A program made the translations under genes and the position numbers. A DNA stretch of 64,000 nt from an uncultured Ardenticatenia bacterium (lineage in GTDB: Bacteria > Chloroflexota > Anaerolineae > 4572-78 > NAK82). The DNA is taken from contig CAKZLO010000034.1 of the NCBI GenBank assembly GCA_937127125.1, positions 143,257 to 207,256 on the forward strand. Reading direction: 5' to 3'. Below are positions 43,256 to 55,427 of the stretch, piece by piece. Numbering within the stretch: position 1 is the stretch's first letter; each line of letters begins with the position of its first letter. Under the pieces are notes generated by a model. That model was not told the DNA's origin. It saw only the letters and a program-made list of their open reading frames with translations, and did not search any database.

Positions 43256-43704
43256 TTTCTCACCTCTTTATCGTCACTCTCGGCCGCTGGTTCAAGCGCA
43301 ACATTGTCCATATCTCGCCACAGACGCATCGCTTTGCCCTCTTCCAACCAGTCGGGGCGCAAATGTACCGCTCCGTGCAGGTAGACATGGTGAATTTCTT
43401 CAGGTCGTTTCTCTGTATTCCAGTGTATCATGACCCGGATACAGTAGCGCAGTCCGTGGGGTACGTCCATCTCATGGGCGCACAACATCGCCACATGGTT
43501 CCACCCCAACTCACGAGCTGCCACTGCTGGAAATTCTGCTGTGAGGTCAGAGCTGGTAGTAAAGAACACGCTGGCAATGTCATCTATGACGATCCCATTG
43601 CGCTCAATTATCTGTGTTAGCAACTCACGCGTCGCTGTTAGGATAGCTTCACGAGTATTCCCCTCACATGTGGTGGCACCTCGTACGCCTCGACAAGCTA
43701 CCAT
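43252..43704 (-). CDS. aroH: Chorismate mutase, AroH type
   Basis: A 150-residue AroH-fold chorismate mutase, chorismate to prephenate for Phe and Tyr. The start [21 protein letters not shown] is diagnostic, with the active-site Arg near residue 7. [18 protein letters not shown] and [16 protein letters not shown] add the second Arg and neighbours. The C-terminal 25 residues beyond the family core are acidic. GGGAGAG and GAGG lie before the ATG at 43704. It is the first structural gene after the leader peptide and terminator at 43789-43964, so both aromatic genes are likely regulated by Tyr/Phe supply. Confidence 0.92.
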   Translation of the reverse strand: MVACRGVRGATTCEGNTREAILTATRELLTQIIERNGIVIDDIASVFFTTSSDLTAEFPAVAARELGWNHVAMLCAHEMDVPHGLRYCIRVMIHWNTEKRPEEIHHVYLHGAVHLRPDWLEEGKAMRLWRDMDNVALEPAAESDDKEVRK

Positions 43705-43788
43705 TGTGCCTCTTCTCTCCCGTCAGCTGGTTTCTTGCGCTCCACTTGGTTACTTGAAACAGGTCTCCGAGTACACTACAAGCTCGAT

Positions 43789-43823
43789 AAAACATAAAGG
43801 CGTGGATTCTGCTGCTCCACGCC
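43789..43823 (-). terminator. Attenuator terminator (arms 3:4) before aroH
   Basis: On the minus strand GGCGTGGA (43823-43816) pairs perfectly with TCCACGCC (43806-43799) round a 9-base loop. It is followed by UUUAUGUUUU (43798-43789). No minus-strand gene lies upstream that needs a terminator, so it acts inside the aroH-aroF leader. The 5' arm with part of the loop can instead pair with arm 2 (43866-43882). Confidence 0.75.
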
Positions 43824-43859
43824 CTCAAATTCTCTTCCCAGTGAAAAACGGGTTTGATG

Positions 43860-43964
43860 CTATTTGGGTGGAAGCAGCACCTGAGCACTCACTCGGCAAA
43901 AGTGGTAATAGGTGCTGCTATACCCTTCGGTGATTCGTAGTGTCCATATTGTGAGAACACGCAT
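43860..43964 (-). CDS. Aromatic leader peptide of the aroH-aroF attenuator (34 aa)
   Basis: A 34-codon frame starting at ATG 43964 with GGAG 8 bases upstream (GGAGTGCACATATG). The peptide reads MRVLTIWTLR, then ITEGYSSTYYHF, then CRVSAQVLLPPK. Tyr15, Tyr19, Tyr20, His21 and Phe22 are close together, and Trp7 is present. Codons 16-19 hold arm 1 of the attenuator and the stop codon lies just beyond arm 2. A ribosome waiting at Tyr19-Phe22 would cover arm 1 and free arm 2 to pair with arm 3. A ribosome reaching the stop would cover arm 2 and let the terminator form. This is the logic of the pheA and trp leaders of enteric bacteria. Confidence 0.75.
   Translation of the reverse strand: MRVLTIWTLRITEGYSSTYYHFCRVSAQVLLPPK
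43866..43918 (-). promoter_or_regulatory. Attenuator arms 1 and 2 (pause and antiterminator)
   Basis: Arm 1 GCAGCACCT (43918-43910) and arm 2 AGGTGCTGC (43882-43874) are perfect complements. Arm 2 extended to AGGTGCTGCTTCCACC can pair with GTGGAGCAGCA of the terminator (11 pairs with one bulged U), which destroys the terminator. All three pairings are mutually exclusive in the right order. Confidence 0.75.
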
Positions 43965-44038
43965 ATGTGCACTCCACGAGGGAATCCCGAGCGATCAACA
44001 ACCCAGTAATAAGGTCGCACGTTGGCTAAACTATTTCT

Positions 44039-44067
44039 TATATAGCATATGAGTTGTCGAATGTCAA
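44039..44067 (-). promoter_or_regulatory. Promoter of the leader-aroH-aroF operon
   Basis: Minus strand TTGACA (44067-44062), a 17-base spacer and TATATA (44044-44039) preceded by TGC. The start point would be near 44032, about 68 bases before the leader peptide and 330 bases before aroH. Confidence 0.65.
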
Positions 44068-44180
44068 AATACCTTCGCGAGGGACATCAAGACCCGCTGA
44101 GTCTATGACATTATCAGTTCATTTTCCTAGGTAAATCTATGTGGATGGGGAATTTCTCAATACCTTAACAACGGCGTGGT

Positions 44181-44209
44181 TTGGCCCCTGTGGTCAAAGG
44201 TGGTAAAAT
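44181..44209 (+). promoter_or_regulatory. Promoter of gyrB
   Basis: TTGGCC (44181-44186), a 17-base spacer and TAAAAT (44204-44209). The start would be near 44216, giving a 34-base leader without an evident Shine-Dalgarno sequence. Confidence 0.5.
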
Positions 44210-44246
44210 GGATAAGATGACACATCTCTTGTTTTATGACTTGTAA

Positions 44247-46184
<1,938 letters not shown>

Positions 46185-46286
46185 TGATGCTTGAATGAGC
46201 GACAAAAATTGGTCCTTTGTGTTAGGGAGCAGCCTATCGCAAATGGAACGGGGTTCTATCAGTTCTCTTGAGTTACATGGTTGAGC

Positions 46287-46316
46287 ATCCCCCCTGCCGT
46301 GCACGCCAGGGGGGAT
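46287..46316. terminator. Intrinsic terminator between gyrB and metK
   Basis: A perfect 10-base stem ATCCCCCCTG / CAGGGGGGAT around a 10-base loop lies between two convergent genes. On the plus strand the following bases (TATCATTCT) are moderately T-rich; on the minus strand there is no T-run, so it mainly serves gyrB. Confidence 0.6.
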
Positions 46317-46334
46317 TATCATTCTGCTCGAGTG

Positions 46335-47552
46335 CTACGCCAGGCCTGCGGCGCGACGCAACATGTCTGCTTTGTCTGTCAATTCCCAAGGCGCATCAAT
46401 ATCATCACGCCCAAAGTGTCCGTATGCTGCAGTGGCTTTGTAGATGGGCCGTCGCAGGCGCAGATCTCGAATGATTGCTGCCGGGCGCATGTCAAAGTGC
46501 TCGCGGACTAGCGCTACAATGCATTCGTCAGGAATCCTTCCCGTGCCATAGGTTTCTACCATCAAGGACAACGGACGTGCTACTCCGATGGCATAGCTCA
46601 CCTGAAGCTCAAGTCGGTCGGCAATACCTGCAGCCACCAGATTCTTAGCGATGTAGCGAGCCATATAAGCTGCAGAGCGATCCACCTTGGTCGGGTCCTT
46701 GCCCGAAAAGGCGCCTCCACCGTGACGCGCGGCGCCACCATAGGTATCCACAATGATCTTCCGTCCGGTGAGCCCGGCGTCTCCCATCGGACCACCGGTC
46801 ACAAAACGGCCGGTAGGGTTGATGAAGACTTTCGTTTTGGCATCCAGCATAGCATCCGGCACAACTGGTTTGATGACATGTTCACGCACATCGGCATAGA
46901 TGGTGGACTGATCCACCTCGGGTGCGTGTTGTGTCGAGACAACAATGGTGTCTACGCGTTTGGGCTTGCCGTAAGCATATTCTACTGTCACCTGACTCTT
47001 TCCGTCGGGGCGCAAGTAAGGCAGGACGCCTGCCTTACGTACATAAGCAAGGCGCTTGGTCAGCTTATGTGCCAGCACGATAGGCATTGGCATCAGTTCG
47101 GGTGTCTCGTTGCATGCAAAGCCGATCATCATGCCTTGGTCACCCGCGCCGATTGTTTCTATTTCATCCTCTGACATCTCACCCATTCGTGCCTCGTAGG
47201 CACAATCTACGCCCATCGCGATGTCGGCACTTTGCTCTTTTATGGAGACGATGACACCGCAGGTCTTATAGTCAAAACCATATGTTGCCTCTGTATAACC
47301 TATGTCACGCACCGTGTCGCGCACGACAGTGGTAATGTCCACATAAGCATTGGTGGTAATCTCTCCCATCACCACGATCAAACCTGTTGTGGTGGCACAC
47401 TCGCATGCCACACGAGCACAGACGTCCTGAGCGATGATGGCGTCCAGCACGGCATCGCTGATTTGATCGCACATCTTGTCCGGATGCCCCTCTGTCACTG
47501 ACTCGGAAGTCAGGAAGACCTGAGGCGAGCTCATAAATGTAAGATTGCTCAT
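46335..47552 (-). CDS. metK: S-adenosylmethionine synthetase
   Basis: A 405-residue MetK forming SAM from methionine and ATP. Signatures are [35 protein letters not shown] near 122, [22 protein letters not shown] near 242 and [19 protein letters not shown] near 276. AAGGAG lies 12 bases before the ATG at 47552; a second ATG six codons on is possible. It follows ahcY by 146 bases. I looked for SAM riboswitch cores in that gap and found none. Confidence 0.95.
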   Translation of the reverse strand: MSNLTFMSSPQVFLTSESVTEGHPDKMCDQISDAVLDAIIAQDVCARVACECATTTGLIVVMGEITTNAYVDITTVVRDTVRDIGYTEATYGFDYKTCGVIVSIKEQSADIAMGVDCAYEARMGEMSEDEIETIGAGDQGMMIGFACNETPELMPMPIVLAHKLTKRLAYVRKAGVLPYLRPDGKSQVTVEYAYGKPKRVDTIVVSTQHAPEVDQSTIYADVREHVIKPVVPDAMLDAKTKVFINPTGRFVTGGPMGDAGLTGRKIIVDTYGGAARHGGGAFSGKDPTKVDRSAAYMARYIAKNLVAAGIADRLELQVSYAIGVARPLSLMVETYGTGRIPDECIVALVREHFDMRPAAIIRDLRLRRPIYKATAAYGHFGRDDIDAPWELTDKADMLRRAAGLA

Positions 47553-47698
47553 CCGCGTGATGTCTCCTTAGTCTATGATATGAAATGATATCTCTTTCTC
47601 GCTTTCGCAGGAAAAAAGATGAAAGAGGAAATATGGTACGCCTGTTTCGATCGGACTGTTCGCCGGCTGAGATTTTGCGACCATTTATCTCTTAATTA

Positions 47699-49986
<2,288 letters not shown>

Positions 49987-50014
49987 AGGAAAACCTCTAT
50001 TCAGCCTATTTCAG

Positions 50015-50026
50015 ATAGCATGCTAT
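50015..50026. promoter_or_regulatory. 12-base palindrome upstream of the methyl-cycle operon
   Basis: ATAGCATGCTAT is a perfect palindrome 29 bases before the kinase start. It overlaps the likely promoter region (minus-strand TTGTAC, 17 bases, TAGCAT). It could be an operator; no regulator gene is adjacent. Confidence 0.3.
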
Positions 50027-50081
50027 GCATCCATAAACGAATGTACAATACAAAATGGAAAGGTAGTGACAGATACCCATA

Positions 50082-51378
50082 CTATGTCGGATGGGAAAGT
50101 GGAGCAGACTCAGCTGGCGCTGCAAGATTGGGCGCCAGTGGTAATCGCAGCTTCACCTCGGTGCCTCCCCCGGGACGCGAGTGGATGGTCAAGTTGCCCT
50201 GCAAGCTGAGCGCGCGCTCTTGCATCGTCAGGATCCCTAGACTCGCTCTTTCCTCCCAAGCTTTGGAGATAGTACTGGGGTCAAAACCCACGCCGTCGTC
50301 TCTGACGACGACCTCCAGGTAACCATCTTCTGTAACCGTCAAACGGATCACCGCGTTGCTGGCATCTGCATGTTTTCTTATGTTGCTCAATGCCTCCTGG
50401 ATCACAGCGAAGACGGCCAATTCGGCTTCGCGGTTCAGCCTGCCGATTTCACCCTCGATCTGCAGCGCCACCGAGAAGCGTTCGTTCTGCTGCAGCATAT
50501 TTGCGTAAATTTCTAGTGCAGGAATGAGCCCTTTCATCTCCAGTGTTACTGGCCGCAAATTGAAGAGGAGGGTGCGGATTTGACGCAAAGCTTTCTCTGC
50601 CAGTGATAACACTTCATCCATCTCTCGCAGCGCCATATTGATGTCCTCATGAGCCAGTGCTTCACGCACAAAGTAGGCGTTCATAATCGCGGAAGCCAAT
50701 ATTTGCGCGGGGCCATCATGAATATCGCGCGCCAAACGATGCCGCACCTCTTCTTCAACGGCCATCAGGCGGTTATGTTCCTCACGCAGATTCTGGTAAA
50801 GCCGGGCATTCTCAATGGCAACTGCAGACTGCGCGGCCAGAATCGTCAACAGGTCGCGATCCTCTGTGGTGAACCGGGCGTTGTCCACCTTATTTAACAC
50901 CTCTAATACGCCGATGACGCGGCCGCGCACGAGCAATGGCACACATAAGATTGAATAAGCAGGAAAGCTGAACTCTAGCGAAATGCGCGGGTAGAAGCGT
51001 TTATCCTGGGTGACATCGTGGACAATCAGTGGCTTGCCATGCGTGGCCACCCATCCCGCGATACCCTTGTCTGCTGGCATTCTGGCTTTCTCCAGAGGCG
51101 GGCCTGCCCCTCCCTCGATGACCTCAAATATGAGCTCGTTGGTAGTTCGGTCCAGCAACAGGAGTGCTCCGGCTGAAGCACTGACTACTTGCACCCCGGA
51201 ACGGAGAATCTCTTTGAGCAGCTCGTCCAGACTGACATCGGAGACCAATGAATGCGCGATTCGCTGGACTACTTCCAAATGTAGAAAGGCGATGGTTGGC
51301 GCTCAGATTCTCCTGCTGCAAGCGCTCCATCTCACGCCGCAGAGCATCGATGTCATGACCCTTGCAAGGGGGAATCAT
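50082..51378 (-). CDS. GAF-domain sensor histidine kinase (NarL/HisKA_3 type), frame broken near 51286
   Basis: About 430 residues if the frame is joined. An ATG at 51378 overlaps the patatin stop (ATGA) and opens a coiled-coil (DIDALRREMERLQQENLSANHRL). The frame then shifts by one base at the AAA of 51285-51287 (TTT on the coding strand). Downstream the frame reads HLEVVQRIAHSLVSDVSLDELL, continuing the helix into a GAF domain (to about 160), HisKA_3 with the phospho-His in RLARDIHDGPAQI, and HATPase_c (VIQEALSNIRKHADA, DDGVGFD, GLGIL-like SLGILTMQERA). Removing one T gives a smooth protein. The downstream part lacks its own ribosome site. No response regulator follows. Confidence 0.75.
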
Positions 51379-53063
51379 AGTTTCACCCTCACCCTTTGGA
51401 CTTGGGGAGACAACTGTGCTCTGATCGTCGGGAGAGCGCGTTCGGTCGCCTCTTCACCCAAACGGATCAGCTCGGCGGCACGTCGATAGTCTGTGGGACG
51501 ATACGCTGCAACTCGTGGGGTAATCATCACGTTCACGCAGTCTTGCCGATGCTGGATAATCTCGCGCTCCATGATGCTCTGAAAATTGCTCACCAAAGCG
51601 ATCAAAGCCATCTGGCCACTGCCGCGCGAGCCACGTCGGTATTCCTTCTCTTCTTCCATAGTGGGAATGACCCGTGAGGCGATAATCACATTAGCACCTC
51701 GTTCTGCCAACACGCTGGCTGGCAGCGGGTTCACGGCGCCTCCGTCTATCAGGTAGCGGTTGCCGATCTGATGGGGTATCAGCACACCCACCATGGAGGT
51801 ACTGGCCCGCACTGCGTCGGCCAGTGACCCCGAGTCAAGCACAATTTCTTCGCCGGTCAGTACGTCGGCGGCTACAGCGTAGAAAGGTATGTCCATCTGC
51901 TCTATTGTGACGCCTTCATACAAGTCCTGTAAATACCTCAGGAAACGTTGGCCGCGTATTAGTCCGGTCCGTGGTGGCACTGCTAGGTCCAACAGATTCC
52001 ATATGCTCAGCTGTTTGTGAAAGTTTAGCGCAAAGTCTACAATCGCTTCAATGGGGCGTCCCGCGGCGAACATACCGCCAAACAAAGCGCCTGCACTGGT
52101 GCCAGCGAGCATGTCGACCGGGATGCCTTCACGGTGTAACACTTTGAGCACACCGACGTGAGCAAGTCCGCGCGCACCACCACTCGAGAGCGCAAGCCCC
52201 ACCACTCGGCGCGCAAGACGCCGCGCAATTCGCTCAATCTCGGGTAGAGTCTGCGTGACATACCACACTGGCTTGGGGGCAAGCTGACTAATCCATCCAT
52301 ATGCTTGGGTGTCGATCAGGACGATAGCTTCGCACAGCTGAGCAGCTTTCACACAAGCTTCAAACCCCTCGGGCGGTAACCAGACAAACACCCGATCGTG
52401 GGCATCTGCCAGCTGGCCCATTTTTTCTGTAACCTCCTGCGCGGTTGCTCGAGGCGACACCGACTCGATCGTCAGCTTGACCGGCAAGTACTTGTCCTGC
52501 TGAGCCAGATTAGCACCAGAGATATCCAACAAGGCGATGCGCTCACCCGTTAGACGCGTCAGCGCTTCAGCCAGTACCCAAGGTTCATCTCCGAAGACGC
52601 CGACAGGAGTGTATGTGTCTTCTTTGACCGGTTCCTGGATCGTATCGGTGAGACGACGCGAGAGCTCTTCCGTGATCTGAAGTGCTATGGCAGGATATTT
52701 GTCTAATAACAGTTCCAAATCCGCTTTGCGTAGTGCCCACAGGTCGGCATCGATCACCACCGTCACCGTGGCCATACGACGCTGGTTTAGCAGTACGGCC
52801 ATCTCGCCGAAGAAATTGCCCGGTCCTAGGTAGTTGAGTATTCGTTCACTGCTGCCCCTTCCGGTTGAGATCTTGACCTGACCTGACTCGATAAAATACA
52901 GAGAGTCGCCCAAGCTTCCTTCGACGAAGACTACCTCGCCCTGACAGTAATGCTCATATCGCAGGCGCGTAGCCAGTTCGGCCACAACGGCAAATGGTAG
53001 GTTTCTGAAGAAAGGAATGCGTCTCAGCCGCTTCAGTTGTGCAGGCAGTGGTGCACCGCTCAT
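51375..53063 (-). CDS. cNMP-binding patatin-like phospholipase (NTE-like)
   Basis: 562 residues. An N-terminal cyclic-nucleotide-binding domain (about 10-135; FGEMAVLLNQRRMATVTV is the phosphate cassette) is joined to a middle nucleotide-like region and a patatin domain from about 280. The patatin domain has oxyanion SSGGARGLAHVG, nucleophile GTSAG and catalytic Asp in DGGAV. This is the bacterial neuropathy-target-esterase layout. The ATG at 53063 with AGGGA upstream is chosen; an ORF start at 53138 lies upstream of the cNMP domain. A promoter (TTGTGT, 16 bases, TATAAT; 53151-53124) gives a start near 53117. Its stop overlaps the kinase start. Confidence 0.88.
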   Translation of the reverse strand: MSGAPLPAQLKRLRRIPFFRNLPFAVVAELATRLRYEHYCQGEVVFVEGSLGDSLYFIESGQVKISTGRGSSERILNYLGPGNFFGEMAVLLNQRRMATVTVVIDADLWALRKADLELLLDKYPAIALQITEELSRRLTDTIQEPVKEDTYTPVGVFGDEPWVLAEALTRLTGERIALLDISGANLAQQDKYLPVKLTIESVSPRATAQEVTEKMGQLADAHDRVFVWLPPEGFEACVKAAQLCEAIVLIDTQAYGWISQLAPKPVWYVTQTLPEIERIARRLARRVVGLALSSGGARGLAHVGVLKVLHREGIPVDMLAGTSAGALFGGMFAAGRPIEAIVDFALNFHKQLSIWNLLDLAVPPRTGLIRGQRFLRYLQDLYEGVTIEQMDIPFYAVAADVLTGEEIVLDSGSLADAVRASTSMVGVLIPHQIGNRYLIDGGAVNPLPASVLAERGANVIIASRVIPTMEEEKEYRRGSRGSGQMALIALVSNFQSIMEREIIQHRQDCVNVMITPRVAAYRPTDYRRAAELIRLGEEATERALPTIRAQLSPQVQRVRVKL

Positions 53064-53123
53064 AGAAGATTTCCCTAAAGAGGTAACAATAAACCTTGGT
53101 CCGCGAAGGGCCCTCGTGGCAAG

Positions 53124-53151
53124 ATTATACCACAGCACGTTGAGAACACAA
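53124..53151 (-). promoter_or_regulatory. Promoter of the patatin-kinase operon
   Basis: Minus strand TTGTGT (53151-53146), a 16-base spacer and a perfect TATAAT (53129-53124). The start would be near 53117, about 54 bases before the ATG. Confidence 0.55.
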
Positions 53152-53180
53152 TAGAATGCAACAAGTCTCGCCGCATATCA

Positions 53181-54656
53181 CTAAGCATCTGCTGCCTGTA
53201 GCCTAGTTGTAGCAGAGTCTCCGGGATTGGAACCAGCTATAAAGAATGCCAGCGTGAAAACTGCCAGTAGGAAGCCCAAGTAGTTCTCATTAAGGAAACG
53301 TGAACCATAGAAAAACCCCATTAGCAAGATTGCATACCCCTGGAGCATTGTGGGAATGGCAGGATTGTGCCACAATCGCCACAGGCCCACTGTTAGCAAA
53401 GGTCCAGCAATTACCGACTCAACCACCCAGAAAGGCCAGTAGGCCAGACGGTTGGGCACCAGCCCAAGGGCCAAGACGAAGTTGCTGAATCCCCAACCAC
53501 GAATCTGATAGGGTGTCTCTGCTGTACCTGCACTCCAGTGCCACACATCGTCTATCATCGCTCCGGGGTGCCAAGCAAACCATGGCCCTGTTACCGCGAG
53601 AAATGTGAGCGCGAGGGGCCATACACACTTAACCGACCTGGCCAGGCCGACGATACCTTGTCTGACGGGATGCACTGTACTCATAGGGTAGGGGAGTGCA
53701 GTACGCCATTGGTAACCTATCAAGAAGGGCACTAAAAACCATGCAGTGGGCTTGCTGGCACACGCAAGTCCAAGCGATGTCATTGACAACGCGTGTAACA
53801 CTTGTCTTCCGCGAACATTACCTATGCGTTCCTCTGATCGTTGCAGCAGCCAGATTCCTAGCACGATCCAGAAAAGCACGAAGGGGTCATTCTGGCCGAA
53901 GATCACATCGCTGGCCAGAATGGGATTAAGACCCAGTACAATCAGGGCGCTCAATTGGTGGCCAGACGATCGGGTCAGATGGCAGGCTAACATCAATGTG
54001 ATGGCAAACAGGAGAAGATAGACTATCCGCTGATCAAACCAGCCGATAGCAGCAGAACTTAAGAGATAAAATGGGGCGGAAAAGAGGAAAGTCCACGGCA
54101 GGTAGGGATAGTGATCCAAAGCGGTACGATATTCAGTGCCCCACTCGGCCATCGGTGTCTCGCGATAGTCTGCCACATAAGGATTGACACCTGCTAACAA
54201 GTAACCGATGGTAGCTTCCGTCTGAACTACTCCACCGTCATGTGCATAGGCGGCGGGAGCAGAGATGTGACGCAACCCGATGAAAAGCACAGTTTGTCCA
54301 AACACAAGAGTGCCAATGATAGCACCCACGAGGAAAAGCTTTATCCAGAAAGTCGTCGAAGGCTGTAGGCGATCGCAAAGCAGGTCTACAGCCAAGTAGA
54401 CGACAAACAGGCCAAAGGCGACGCTGATAAGCAACAACGTAATCGGGTCTGTCGTTTGCCGATCAGACAGAAGGGCCAGGCTGTGTCCGGGTATGACACC
54501 ACTTAATAGGGTTGCCACATCGCGGTGCAACATGGATGTGGGAATAGCTGCCCATTCCGCCAAGGTATCGATGCGTACACGCGCCACCAGCAAGATGAAT
54601 AACAACAGGGCATCGCCGGATGGCCGATACCCAGAAGCATGTTTCTGGCTCATCAT
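53181..54656 (-). CDS. Polytopic membrane protein, GT-C (GT87-like) glycosyltransferase-type
   Basis: 491 residues with about 11 hydrophobic helices. After the second helix an external loop carries HDGGVVQTEATIGYLLAGVNPYVADYR, and a later loop shows FGQNDPFVLFWIVLG; both resemble acidic catalytic loops of GT-C enzymes using polyprenyl-phosphate sugars. I cannot name the family with certainty. Two ATGs (54656, 54653) are in tandem. The predicted transcription start of its promoter coincides with the first, so the mRNA would be leaderless. Confidence 0.6.
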   Translation of the reverse strand: MMSQKHASGYRPSGDALLLFILLVARVRIDTLAEWAAIPTSMLHRDVATLLSGVIPGHSLALLSDRQTTDPITLLLISVAFGLFVVYLAVDLLCDRLQPSTTFWIKLFLVGAIIGTLVFGQTVLFIGLRHISAPAAYAHDGGVVQTEATIGYLLAGVNPYVADYRETPMAEWGTEYRTALDHYPYLPWTFLFSAPFYLLSSAAIGWFDQRIVYLLLFAITLMLACHLTRSSGHQLSALIVLGLNPILASDVIFGQNDPFVLFWIVLGIWLLQRSEERIGNVRGRQVLHALSMTSLGLACASKPTAWFLVPFLIGYQWRTALPYPMSTVHPVRQGIVGLARSVKCVWPLALTFLAVTGPWFAWHPGAMIDDVWHWSAGTAETPYQIRGWGFSNFVLALGLVPNRLAYWPFWVVESVIAGPLLTVGLWRLWHNPAIPTMLQGYAILLMGFFYGSRFLNENYLGFLLAVFTLAFFIAGSNPGDSATTRLQAADA

Positions 54657-54662
54657 AACATC

Positions 54663-54691
54663 AGTCTAGCACACAGCAATGGTAGGGTCAA
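54663..54691 (-). promoter_or_regulatory. Promoter placing the transcription start at the start codon
   Basis: Minus strand TTGACC (54691-54686), a 17-base spacer and TAGACT (54668-54663) preceded by TGC. Seven bases beyond the -10 box falls the A of the ATG at 54656. Confidence 0.5.
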
Positions 54692-55427
54692 CCGCTATTT
54701 CCTCAGTAAAGTATGGTTTTTTGGGTTGCTTGTTCCCAGCTTAATGGCCTACAACTCATCCAGAGATAATATACCAGCTTCTCATATAAATTTGCAGGCG
54801 TTGATCTGTCTGGCCGTGTGGCAAGTGAATCTGGGGGGAGCAAGACTGTGGCTTTGGGAAGGGTTTGCGAGCACTGTTTTTAATGGATAGATGACTTGAC
54901 AAAGGGTGCAAAAGTAGTATTATAGAAAATGAATTGTTATGCGTGGTGCATAGCGTTCGAGTGGAAGAGACTCTGAATAATCTTCCTGTGAAAGCTTGAC
55001 ATCTGATCATTTCGCCGCTTGGTGTAAGTCACCGAAGACCGAGGACACTAATGCAGCCGTTACAAGCGACGTACAATGGCCGGGTCAGGGTTAGACAGCA
55101 CGTCGTGCTGTCTGTTCTCTTCTCCTTCCCAATCCTGTTTTCTAGCATCCATTATCGCCCAGTATCATGCTTGCGACGTTCCTCACCGTTATCTAGATGT
55201 CGCAGGTAGTTTGTCCTTGTGTGTTTGCGGAAAGGGGGTGATGATTGCCAGATTATTGAGAAATGATGAAGAAAGGTTTGAGCATTCTGTTGGGCAGGGT
55301 TGGTCACCCGATTGTTCTTCACGCAACACGTAAAAGGGGCAGGAGGGACTAGCTCTGCTCCGCAGGGGTTCAGGTTCCTAAGGTCTCGCGCTGATTGTAT
55401 CCAATATCACACAAAGGAGGTGTGACC
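54692..55427 (+). promoter_or_regulatory. Promoter and long leader of the sugar ABC operon
   Basis: TTGACA (54896-54901), a 16-base spacer and TATTAT (54918-54923) predict a start near 54930, about 500 bases before the binding-protein gene. The leader has a near-perfect hairpin AGACAGCACG-t-CGTGCTGTCT at 55093-55113, followed by a pyrimidine-rich stretch. Open frames in the leader (55076-55333) look non-coding. No known riboswitch is recognised. The ribosome site before the gene is strong (AAGGAGGTG). Confidence 0.45.

Noticed and set aside
43700-44032. T-box riboswitch before aroH
   Set aside because: The leader has no GGTGGNACCGCG core; the leader peptide and alternative hairpins explain the terminator better.
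47553-47698. SAM or SAH riboswitch before metK
   Set aside because: No conserved SAM-I, SAM-II or SAH core was recognisable in the 146-base gap; only a loose CTCTTTC/GAAAGAG stem is present.
55076-55333. 85-codon plus-strand frame in the sugar operon leader
   Set aside because: Ser/Cys-rich composition with no ribosome site; it spans the palindrome and is probably untranslated leader.
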